A stretch of 64,000 nucleotides of DNA from Chloroflexota bacterium (GTDB taxonomy: Bacteria > Chloroflexota > Ktedonobacteria > Ktedonobacterales > JADMIN01). The first letter of the stretch is position 1. Every line of letters begins with the position of its first letter. The DNA lies in NCBI GenBank assembly GCA_021323855.1, contig JAJPKE010000037.1, positions 124,001 to 188,000 on the forward strand, written 5' to 3'. Below, piece by piece: positions 34,037-41,845 of the stretch. The notes beneath the pieces were generated by a model. The model was not told where the DNA came from. It saw nothing but the letters and a program-made list of their open reading frames with translations, and did no database searches. The translations under genes and the position numbers were made by a program.

Positions 34037-34765
34037 ATGACTATGGTGAAGAATCTGTATGCCAGCGGGGATTACCTCGAACTGAATCCTACGTGGCATG
34101 TAGAAGAGTCGGCATGGAAGGCGCAGCAAATAGAGTACATGCTGCGCCTACATGGCCTCGCCCCGCACACAATCGCTGAGATTGGTTGTGGCGCAGGCGA
34201 GATTCTGCGCCAGTTGCAGACGGGCATGGATGTTGATTGCCGCTTCTCAGGCTATGATATTTCACCCCAGGCCATCGAACTGTGTCAACGCCGAGCCAAT
34301 GAACGGCTGCATTTTTATCTGAAGGATCTGACACATGAGCCATCCGCTCACTTCGATCTGCTGCTGGTGATGGATGTCATCGAACATCTGGAAGATTATT
34401 ACGCCTTCCTGCGCGCCTTGCGGCCCAGAAGCCACTATGCCATCTTTCATATCCCGCTGGAGCTGTCGGTGCAAACCATCCTGCGGCCACACGCGCTGCT
34501 CGATACTCAGGCCGCCTATGGGCATCTTCACTATTTCACTAAAGAGGTTGCGCTCCAGGCCTTGCGCAACGCGGATTATGCAGTCTGTGATTATTGTTAC
34601 ACCACCCGTGCGCTCGATGTGCCAACAAACGAGTTACGTCGCCGGTTGCTCAAGTTGCCCAGGCGTGTTCTCTTCACTCTCAATGGGAATCTGGCATCTC
34701 GTATACTCGGTGGCTTCAGCCTGCTGGTGTTGGCAGAAAATACGGCTGGGACGAAAGATGGCTAA
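34037..34765 (+). CDS. Class I SAM-dependent methyltransferase
   Basis: This 242-residue methyltransferase starts at the ATG at 34037 with GGAGG nearby. The SAM-binding motif I is IAEIGCGAGEILRQL, the acidic loop is GYDISPQAIEL, and post-motif LLLVMDVIEHLEDYY identifies the Methyltransf_11/23-like group. The C-terminal part, HIPLELSVQTILRP and GHLHYFTKEVALQAL, resembles sugar-modifying or UbiG-like enzymes found in glycan clusters. It is the last gene of the polysaccharide run and probably methylates a sugar. Confidence 0.82.
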   Translation: MTMVKNLYASGDYLELNPTWHVEESAWKAQQIEYMLRLHGLAPHTIAEIGCGAGEILRQLQTGMDVDCRFSGYDISPQAIELCQRRANERLHFYLKDLTHEPSAHFDLLLVMDVIEHLEDYYAFLRALRPRSHYAIFHIPLELSVQTILRPHALLDTQAAYGHLHYFTKEVALQALRNADYAVCDYCYTTRALDVPTNELRRRLLKLPRRVLFTLNGNLASRILGGFSLLVLAENTAGTKDG

Positions 34766-34852
34766 ATTAGCACCTGACTGCCACTTCTCCGCTTGTTTTT
34801 ACCCAGTTCTACATAGCAATGCGCACCAAACGTACACCTTGTACGTCAATAA

Positions 34853-34909
34853 TGAACCATAAGGCGTTTTGGGTTCACTTCCAGGGACATCTACCATTCC
34901 GATGTCCCT
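34853..34909. promoter_or_regulatory. Two hairpins before the large secreted protein gene
   Basis: TGAACC (34853-34858) pairs with GGTTCA (34872-34877), and AGGGACATC (34883-34891) pairs perfectly with GATGTCCCT (34901-34909). They lie 85-140 bases before the ATG at 34994 and could end the upstream transcript or form a structured leader. No T-run and no clear promoter were found in the 228-base spacer. Confidence 0.4.
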
Positions 34910-34993
34910 ATGGCACACGACGCGGCCCGTTTGCCGTGTGTTGATCGGTGCCCCTTTATTCTTTTTGAGTTACAACCGAGACGAGGCTTACTG

Positions 34994-37900
34994 ATGCTGC
35001 TGCCATCTCCGCGCCGCTCGAAACATGCGAAACATGTTAGACATGCTGCACATTCGAGCAGGATTCTTCGCTTACTGCTGTGTTGTCTCGTAAGTCTCAT
35101 GGTTCAGGCTGCCGTGTTCGTGGTGCTGCCACGAATAACACACTCTTCATTGCCAGTCGCGCGTGCGGCGTCTGGGCTTAATGCCATCCAGATCGAGAAT
35201 ACCTATCCTGGCGACCCCACCTGGAACAATTTCACTGCCAACCTCGACCAGCATGCGCTCTCCGGCTATGGCTCGCAGATCAGTGTTGATCGCGGGCAGT
35301 CCATTGATTTTTATGTGACGACAACTGCTCCCAGCTTCACTATTGACATCTATCGCACGGGTTGGTACAGCGGCGTCGGCGCGCGGCATATCCTCTCGAT
35401 GGGCAGCTTCCCTGGCGTGCAGCAACCAAATTGCCCCATTAGCCCGACGACGGGTATGGTAAGTTGCACCAACTGGTCGAAAACGGCGACGCTCAATGTG
35501 CCGAGCACCTGGACCTCCGGTGTGTATCTCGCCAAGTTGACTGCTTCCAATGGCAATAAGAGCTTTATTCTCTTCGTGGTGCGTGATGACGACGGGCACG
35601 AGGCGCTGGTGTTCCAGACGAGCGTCACCACCTACCAGGCATACAATCTTTATGGTGGCATCAGTCTCTATAGCAACACTACTGATGGGTCAGTGTATAA
35701 CCAGCCACATGCCACGAAAGTGTCGTTTGATCGCCCGTTCCTCCCCGGCGATGGCAACGGCGCTGGCCAGTATTTCTCCTATGAGTATCCGTTCGTGCGC
35801 TGGGCCGAGGAGCAGGGATTCGATATTACCTATACGAGTGATGTTGATACCGGCACTGGCGTGAACCCCCTCACAAATCACAAGGCGTTCATCTCCGTCG
35901 GCCATGACGAGTATTGGTCCAAGAGCATGCGCGACAACGTGCAGGCGGCGATCAATGCCGGTGTGAATGTCGCGTTCTTCAGCGCCAACACTTGCTACTG
36001 GCAGATTCGCTTCGAGCCGAACGCAGCGGGTGTTGCCAATCGCGTGGAAGTAGGATACAAGGATTTTGCGACCCAGACTTCATTCCCTGGCCCTGACCCG
36101 ATGTATGGGGTCAACAACAGCATTGTGACGAGCAATTGGCGCGACCCAGTGGTGGGCCAACCGGAGAATGCGCTGCTTGGCGTGATGTATGAGAACTCTG
36201 ACCAGAATCCGACCTCGACGTATGTTGTGCAGAATGCGTCGAACTGGGTCTATGCCAACACCGGATTCGTCAACGGCTCGACGGTGCCTGGGATCGTCGG
36301 CTATGAATATGACAAGGTGTGGAACAACGGCGCAACTCCGCCCGGTTTGACGAGCCTCTCGAATTCGCCGGTTGTCGCTATCTGCGATGAACCTGGTGAG
36401 TGCGGCAATGGTGGCAATTCGTTCTCGAACTCGACCATCTACACGGCTCCGAGCGGCGCGATGATCTTTGCCTCTGGCACGATTGAGTGGAGTTGGGGAC
36501 TCGACAACTATCCAAATCGCAGTTATGCGAACGCTGGTATCCAGCAGACGACTGCTAACATCCTCTATCGTTTCACCGGCACGACTCCGCAAGCGCCGCC
36601 TCCTCCACCGCCAGCGGGCACCTATCTCACCGATGGCTTCGAGAGCGGTAACATGACGCAGTGGAGCGGACCCTGGGGCACCGGCCAGGGAACCGCCGAA
36701 ACTAGCGTTGTCAATAGCGGTTCGTATGCGGCCTCTCTCACCGCTGGCAGTGGACAATTTACCTATCTGACGGCGCCGTTGTACGGCGGCGCGCAATCGC
36801 TGACCTATACGCGCCTCTATTTCCGTGTCGCCGGGCCGGGTGCGACGACGACGCTTGCCGAAGGGCACGACGCCAACAATAATCGTGTCTGGTCGGTTGA
36901 CTATGACGCGGGCCGCCACGGCATAGACGCCTATTTCTGGAACGGCGCTGGCACGCGCTACGATTTGTATAGCGCCATGAATATTGTGGCGCCAGATGCC
37001 TGGTATGGGCTGGAAATCGAGGACAATGAACAGACTAATGGCGTTGGGCAGGTCTGGCTCAATGGCGCTTCGATTGCCAGCGTGAGTAACGATCTCTCGG
37101 ATAGCACGCCGTTCAGTACCCTGTATCTTTGGAATACCGGAGCCGGAACGGTCTATTACGACGATGTGAAGGTGAGCAACGCTTATAATGGTCCGGTCGG
37201 TGGCAGCTATCCAGGGCCGGCGGCAACGCTCAACCCTACGAGCCTGACCTTCGCCAACCAGAACGTCCATACGACCAGCACGGCACAGGCGTTGACGCTC
37301 ACCAACACAGGCACGGCGCCGCTGACAATCAACAACTTCGCCATTTCTGGTGCGAACGTTACCGAGTTCGCCCAGACCAATAACTGCCCTACATCGCTGG
37401 GCATCAGCAATTCCTGCACAATCAACGTCACGTTCTCGCCCAATGGTTCGGGCACGCGCACGGCAACATTGACGATCACTGATAGCGCACCGGGTGGGCA
37501 GCAGACCATTGCGCTGAGCGGTACTGGCGTTTTCCCGCCGCCGCCGGCAAACGGCATCTACTTCACCGACGGCTTTGAGAACGGCCTGACTTCGTGGAGC
37601 AATCCAAACGGCACGGGGCAGGCAAATGTAGAGTCAACGGTGGTGAATAGCGGCAATAATGCCGTGGCGCTCACCAACACCAGCGGCCAGTATATCGGCC
37701 TGACCTGCGCTTTGATCGGCGGCGGTGAGACGCTGACCTACACGCGGTTCTATTTCCGGGTCGCCAGCCCAGCCAGCGCCACCACGACGCTCGCTCAGGG
37801 ACGCGACCAGGATGGTCATCTGCTCTGGGTGGTCGTCTACGACGCGGGCCGCCACGGCATAGATGCCTATTTCTGGAACGGCGCGGGTACGCGCTACGAT

Positions 37901-39076
37901 CTCTATAGCACGACCAATATCGTGTCAGCTGACGCCTGGTACGGCCTGGAGATCGAGGACAACGAGCAGACCAGCGGCCACGCGGAAATCTGGCTCGATG
38001 GTGCCTCGATTGCCAGCGTTGACGGTGATCTCTCGGTGACGGAGGGCTATGCTCAACTCTCGCTCATCAATGAGGTGGCGGGTACGACCTATTTCGATGA
38101 TGTGCAGATTAGCAACAAGTATAATGGACCGGTCGGCGGCGGCTATCCGGTGCCCGGCGCTGTGCCGAGTCCAACAAGCCTGAGTTTTGGCAATCAGAAC
38201 ACTGGCAGCACCAGCGCCACCCAGTCTATTACGCTGACGAACACTGGCACGTTACCGCTTTACATCTCAGCGGCGGCGATTGGCGGCACGAACGCAAGTG
38301 ACTTTGTGAAGTGGTCGGATACCTGCACTGGTGCGACAGTTGCGCCAAATGCGACCTGCACTGTTGCGATCAGCTTCGCGCCTGGAGCGAGTGGCACACG
38401 CAACGCCACGCTGACCTTCAGCGACAACGCGCCCGGCGGAAGCCAATCAGTCGCATTGAGCGGAACAGGCGTCACTCCGCCGCCACCACCACCGCCAGCA
38501 AATGGCATCTATCTCTCCGATGGCTTCGAGAGTGGCAACCTTTCGCAATGGACTGTCGGCGGATCGGGCCAGGCGACTGCGGAGACGGCGATTGTCCATT
38601 CTGGAACGTATGCGGCGGCATTGAACAACGCCAGCGGCCAGGTAGTCTCGCTGACCTGTAGCCTGACCGGCGGCGCGGAGGCGCTGACCTACACGAGCTT
38701 CGCCTTCCAGATCGCCAGCCCGGCGAACGCTACGACGACATTGGCGTATGGCAAAGACGCGAATGGCAACACGATGTGGACGATCATTTATGATGCCGGG
38801 CGGAAGGGGCTGGACATCTACGTCTGGAACGGCGCACGCACTCGTTATGATCTCTACAGCAACCAGAACCTCATCTCACCCGATACCTGGTATACCGTGG
38901 AAATCGAGATGAATGAGGCGACATCCGGGCACGCGGAGGTGTGGCTCAATGGCACGTCCATCGCCAGCGTGGATGGCGACCTCTCGACCAGCACCCCCTA
39001 CACGCAACTGACGCTGATAAACGAAGCGACCGGAACGACCTACTTTGACGATGTGAAAGTCGCCAACGTTCAGTAG
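34994..39076 (+). CDS. Large secreted protein: dimethylformamidase-beta-like domain with lectin-like and Ig-like repeats
   Basis: This is a 1360-residue exported protein starting at the ATG at 34994 (GAGG seven bases upstream). After a His/Arg-rich n-region comes a hydrophobic signal segment (about 24-45). Residues about 60-530 match the DMFA2 C-terminal family: YRTGWYSGVGAR, WAEEQGFDITYTSDVD, SVGHDEYWSKSMRD and FFSANTCYWQIRFE. Then three concanavalin-like modules begin at about 545, 854 and 1170 (each opening TDGFESG/SDGFESG), separated by two Ig-like choice-of-anchor/HYDIN domains (about 741-846 and 1055-1160, ending ALSGTG). Pro-rich linkers join them. No sortase or membrane anchor is seen, so release to the medium or glycan binding is likely. 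Whether the first domain is catalytic is unknown. Confidence 0.85.
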   Translation: MLLPSPRRSKHAKHVRHAAHSSRILRLLLCCLVSLMVQAAVFVVLPRITHSSLPVARAASGLNAIQIENTYPGDPTWNNFTANLDQHALSGYGSQISVDRGQSIDFYVTTTAPSFTIDIYRTGWYSGVGARHILSMGSFPGVQQPNCPISPTTGMVSCTNWSKTATLNVPSTWTSGVYLAKLTASNGNKSFILFVVRDDDGHEALVFQTSVTTYQAYNLYGGISLYSNTTDGSVYNQPHATKVSFDRPFLPGDGNGAGQYFSYEYPFVRWAEEQGFDITYTSDVDTGTGVNPLTNHKAFISVGHDEYWSKSMRDNVQAAINAGVNVAFFSANTCYWQIRFEPNAAGVANRVEVGYKDFATQTSFPGPDPMYGVNNSIVTSNWRDPVVGQPENALLGVMYENSDQNPTSTYVVQNASNWVYANTGFVNGSTVPGIVGYEYDKVWNNGATPPGLTSLSNSPVVAICDEPGECGNGGNSFSNSTIYTAPSGAMIFASGTIEWSWGLDNYPNRSYANAGIQQTTANILYRFTGTTPQAPPPPPPAGTYLTDGFESGNMTQWSGPWGTGQGTAETSVVNSGSYAASLTAGSGQFTYLTAPLYGGAQSLTYTRLYFRVAGPGATTTLAEGHDANNNRVWSVDYDAGRHGIDAYFWNGAGTRYDLYSAMNIVAPDAWYGLEIEDNEQTNGVGQVWLNGASIASVSNDLSDSTPFSTLYLWNTGAGTVYYDDVKVSNAYNGPVGGSYPGPAATLNPTSLTFANQNVHTTSTAQALTLTNTGTAPLTINNFAISGANVTEFAQTNNCPTSLGISNSCTINVTFSPNGSGTRTATLTITDSAPGGQQTIALSGTGVFPPPPANGIYFTDGFENGLTSWSNPNGTGQANVESTVVNSGNNAVALTNTSGQYIGLTCALIGGGETLTYTRFYFRVASPASATTTLAQGRDQDGHLLWVVVYDAGRHGIDAYFWNGAGTRYDLYSTTNIVSADAWYGLEIEDNEQTSGHAEIWLDGASIASVDGDLSVTEGYAQLSLINEVAGTTYFDDVQISNKYNGPVGGGYPVPGAVPSPTSLSFGNQNTGSTSATQSITLTNTGTLPLYISAAAIGGTNASDFVKWSDTCTGATVAPNATCTVAISFAPGASGTRNATLTFSDNAPGGSQSVALSGTGVTPPPPPPPANGIYLSDGFESGNLSQWTVGGSGQATAETAIVHSGTYAAALNNASGQVVSLTCSLTGGAEALTYTSFAFQIASPANATTTLAYGKDANGNTMWTIIYDAGRKGLDIYVWNGARTRYDLYSNQNLISPDTWYTVEIEMNEATSGHAEVWLNGTSIASVDGDLSTSTPYTQLTLINEATGTTYFDDVKVANVQ
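36618..39073 (+). repeat. Internal domain repeats of the secreted protein gene
   Basis: Three copies of a roughly 590-base lectin-like module (36618-37200, 37545-38150, 38495-39073) alternate with two roughly 310-base Ig-like modules. Copies one and two share near-identical DNA around the YDAGRHGIDAYFWNGAGTRYDLYS segment (about 36900-36970 and 37840-37910), which points to recent duplication or gene conversion. Copy three is more diverged. Confidence 0.8.
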
Positions 39077-39102
39077 CTTGTAGTTTCTGGCATCGTGCAT
39101 AG

Positions 39103-39147
39103 AACGAGCGAGCGCGGCTGATACTGCGTCAGCCGCGCTCGCTCGTT
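39103..39147. terminator. Very strong bidirectional terminator
   Basis: A perfect 19-bp stem (39103-39121 with 39129-39147) closes a 7-base loop between the convergent secreted-protein and membrane-protein genes. On the plus strand TTGTG follows, and a longer T-run (39180-39190) lies further on. It should stop transcription from both sides. Confidence 0.85.
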
Positions 39148-39180
39148 TGTGCTCATGCACCTATTGCGCCTGCGCTCGGT

Positions 39181-39609
39181 TTATTTTTTTGCGAATGCCG
39201 ACCGCAGTTGCTTCCCATTGACGATCAGTACAACGCCGAGCAGCAGCAGCCCGCAGACGCCCTGTTCGATTTTCAGCCACAACGGGAAGGGATCGGGAAG
39301 GGCAATGATGACTACGATAGCTACGAACATGATGGCTGAGACGAGCCGCAGCCGCAGAAATCCACTGCTGGAGCCGCGCGTCATCTGGTCAGTGAAGAGT
39401 GCCGTGAACAGGGCGCTGGCAGCGACGATGGTGCCACGCACCCAGACAGCCGGGGTCACTATTGCGGTGTTGTTGCGTAGCAAGACGATGGCTGCGAGCG
39501 TGAGTACGCTAATGCCAACATAGCAACCGATGAGTAACTTCACGTTGCGGAATCTCGACTGGTTACGCCGGTCACTCAGGGATTCTTTGGCAAGGTATCG
39601 GGCAGTCAT
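39181..39609 (-). CDS. Four-helix integral membrane protein, unknown function
   Basis: This 142-residue protein starts at the ATG at 39609 (AAAGGA upstream) and begins MTARYLAKESLSDRRNQSR, a basic cytoplasmic lead. Four hydrophobic segments follow at about 25-44, 54-70, 88-104 and 112-130. The last residues are basic (KQLRSAFAKK). I recognise no family or catalytic motif. It is divergent from the sensor kinase gene and might be a target of the two-component pair; that is inference from position only. Confidence 0.7.
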   Translation of the reverse strand: MTARYLAKESLSDRRNQSRFRNVKLLIGCYVGISVLTLAAIVLLRNNTAIVTPAVWVRGTIVAASALFTALFTDQMTRGSSSGFLRLRLVSAIMFVAIVVIIALPDPFPLWLKIEQGVCGLLLLGVVLIVNGKQLRSAFAKK

Positions 39610-39767
39610 GATAATGGTCCTTTCTTTACAGTGCTGCTCGTGGCTTTGGAACGTGGTTCCATCGCCCGGCGGACTTGACATGCTGAGTATAGTTGGCTGG
39701 GGCCGCATGACGCCTGTGCTCACAGTCATGAATCAGGTTCTATTTTGAAACGCGAGAATGGCCATGT

Positions 39768-39791
39768 GACCTATGACCGGCGCCATAGGTC
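39768..39791. promoter_or_regulatory. Inverted repeat in the divergent spacer before the sensor kinase
   Basis: GACCTATG (39768-39775) and CATAGGTC (39784-39791) are perfect 8-bp arms with an 8-base gap. The site lies between the divergent membrane-protein gene and the kinase/regulator pair, about 100 bases before the kinase start. It has the size of a dimeric response-regulator site and could serve autoregulation. Confidence 0.45.
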
Positions 39792-39887
39792 TACCGAGGG
39801 CAACCCGTGACTGCAAGCACTGGTGAGGAGGAAGTGCAGTCCCGTATGATGAAGGAAAGCGCATCACATTCATGAGTAGGTACATAC

Positions 39888-41150
39888 ATGCAAGCACGGA
39901 TGACCACGAATCTGGCGCCAGGAATACAACGATACTCCCGATGGCTTCTCCCTTTGCTCGTCGGCGTCGGCTATTTCTCCAGTGTCTTCAGCGCCGAACA
40001 CCTTTCACTGGTCCGTTTGCTGCTGCTGACCGTGACGTATAGCGCCTGGCTGGGGATATTCCTGCTAGGAAGCGGAACTGGGGAACAGCCGCCTCTCTGG
40101 TGGTTTTGGGCGCTCTTCATCCTGGCCTGCGCCTCGCAGTTTCTTCCGCTCCCAATCACCAATCTCAATTGGCTGCCAGTCCTGCCGACGATCACAGCTT
40201 GCCTGATGACAGCCCTCACTCCGCGCTATCTTGGTCTCATCGCAGCAGGAGTTCTCTGGCTGAGTTCCAGTGTCGCCTTCAGTTTCGCTATGGGTGGCTG
40301 GGACCTCAATACTGACTTGACGCTTCTGGTCACATACATCTCTTTTGTCGTTGTCACAGTGGCCATACGCGAAGTCGCGCTAGCCCATACAGCGCTCGCA
40401 CGCTCGAATGCGGAGCTGGCAGCGGCTCACACTCAACTGCAAGAGTACAGCGCACAGGTCGAGGAGATTTCGGCTATCCGCGAACGCAACCGGATCGCGC
40501 GGGAGATTCACGATACGCTAGGTCATTCACTTACCTTACTCGCCGTCCAGTTGGAAACAGCAACACAGTTCGAGGCGCGTGGTGATCCTGGTTTGCATGA
40601 AGAATTATTGGAGGCACGGCGGGTGGCAAGAACCTGCCTGGCGGACGTGCGGCACTCAGTCGAGGCGCTTCGCCCAGACGACGCCTCTATCAGCTCGTTG
40701 CAGGAGCGTCTAGAGGCGCTGGTGGCAGAATTTGCCGCAGCCAGCCGTGAGACGACGATCTCGCTCGACGTGGAAGAAGCCACGCAGCCGCTCAATTCGG
40801 ATGTGTCCATGGCGCTGTATCGTTGCGCGCAAGAGGCGCTGACCAATATTCGCAAACATGCACAGGCGACGAAAGTGCTTCTACGACTCTCTACAAGTGA
40901 CGAGCCAGAAAGCCAGGTGGAGCTTACCGTGTTAGACAACGGCCAGGGATCTGCCTCTGGCAGCGAAGAGCGGACACCCGGCTTTGGCTTGCTGGGCATG
41001 CGCGAGCGTGCTGCGCCCCTGGGTGGAACAGTGCAGGCTGGCCCAGAGCCGGGGCGTGGCTGGCGCGTCACCGTGCTGATGCCGCTCAATCAGCGGCAGT
41101 CGGAGGGAGCCAGCGCCGGGGTAGCATACAAAACTGGGGAGAAGGCGTAG
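39888..41150 (+). CDS. Sensor histidine kinase, NarL/DesK (HisKA_3) type
   Basis: This 420-residue membrane kinase has six hydrophobic segments in residues 19-160 and no large external sensor domain, which suits sensing within or at the membrane. A short coiled linker leads to the dimerisation box ERNRIAREIHDTLGHSLT with phospho-His208. The ATPase domain has ALTNIRKHAQA (N box), VLDNGQG (G1) and GFGLLGMRERAAPLGG (G2). It ends two bases before the response regulator start, so the two form a pair. The signal is unknown; the DesK class often senses membrane state or antibiotics. An alternative ATG at 39900 would drop four residues. Confidence 0.9.
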   Translation: MQARMTTNLAPGIQRYSRWLLPLLVGVGYFSSVFSAEHLSLVRLLLLTVTYSAWLGIFLLGSGTGEQPPLWWFWALFILACASQFLPLPITNLNWLPVLPTITACLMTALTPRYLGLIAAGVLWLSSSVAFSFAMGGWDLNTDLTLLVTYISFVVVTVAIREVALAHTALARSNAELAAAHTQLQEYSAQVEEISAIRERNRIAREIHDTLGHSLTLLAVQLETATQFEARGDPGLHEELLEARRVARTCLADVRHSVEALRPDDASISSLQERLEALVAEFAAASRETTISLDVEEATQPLNSDVSMALYRCAQEALTNIRKHAQATKVLLRLSTSDEPESQVELTVLDNGQGSASGSEERTPGFGLLGMRERAAPLGGTVQAGPEPGRGWRVTVLMPLNQRQSEGASAGVAYKTGEKA

Positions 41151-41152
41151 TC

Positions 41153-41842
41153 ATGAATGAGCATATCCGCGTAATGATTGTGGATGACCAGGGCTTGCTG
41201 CGCGAGGGCTTTCGCAAGCTGATCGAATTGGAGCCGAACCTGGAAGTGGTCGGCATGGCTGGCGATGGTGAGGAAGCGCTGGCCAGCGTCGAACTCCTCT
41301 CTGCCGAGAAAATGGCGCCCGATATAGTGCTGATGGATGTGCGTATGCCAGGCATGGATGGTATTGAGGCGACACGTGTCTTCAAAGAGCGGTGGCCTGA
41401 GATTCGTATTGTCATCCTGACGACCTTCGATGATCGGGCGCTGATCCAGGCTGGTCTACAGGCGGGGGCACAGGGCTATATACTCAAAGACATCACTGCC
41501 GAGCAGCTCGCCAGCACCATTCGAGTGGTCGCGCAGGGTCAGGTCTTGCTCCATCCCGAGGTTGCAAACAAGGTCATTACCTCCTTTTCCTCAGACTCGT
41601 CTACCGAACCTGCGGCGGCTGTTCCTGCCAGCGAAGGCGCAGGTTTGCTTTCGCCATTGACTGAGCGCGAGCGCGAAATCCTGGCGCTGCTGGCGCGCGG
41701 CGCTTCCAACCGGGAAATCAGCGAGGCGCTCTTCATCGCTGGCGGCACCGTCAAGAACCACCTCAGCAACATCCTCAGCAAGTTGGGCGTGCGCGACCGC
41801 ACGCAGGCGGCACTGAAGGCCAGAGAACTTGGCTTGTTGTAA
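41153..41842 (+). CDS. NarL/LuxR-family response regulator
   Basis: This 229-residue regulator pairs with the preceding kinase. The receiver has Asp11/Asp12, phospho-acceptor Asp62 in VLMDVRMPGMDG and the lysine in GYILKDI. After an Ser/Ala/Glu-rich linker (about 138-160) the LuxR helix-turn-helix reads LTEREREILALLARGASNRE and GGTVKNHLSNILSKLGVRDR. Its stop lies only three bases from the convergent stop of the glycosidase-SGNH gene, with no terminator between. Confidence 0.92.
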   Translation: MNEHIRVMIVDDQGLLREGFRKLIELEPNLEVVGMAGDGEEALASVELLSAEKMAPDIVLMDVRMPGMDGIEATRVFKERWPEIRIVILTTFDDRALIQAGLQAGAQGYILKDITAEQLASTIRVVAQGQVLLHPEVANKVITSFSSDSSTEPAAAVPASEGAGLLSPLTEREREILALLARGASNREISEALFIAGGTVKNHLSNILSKLGVRDRTQAALKARELGLL

Positions 41843-41845
41843 GGT

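Noticed and set aside
36080-37270. A 396-codon open frame on the minus strand inside the secreted-protein gene
   Set aside because: It lies fully antisense to a gene with clear domains, is Arg-rich without any recognisable motif, and follows from the codon bias of the repeats.
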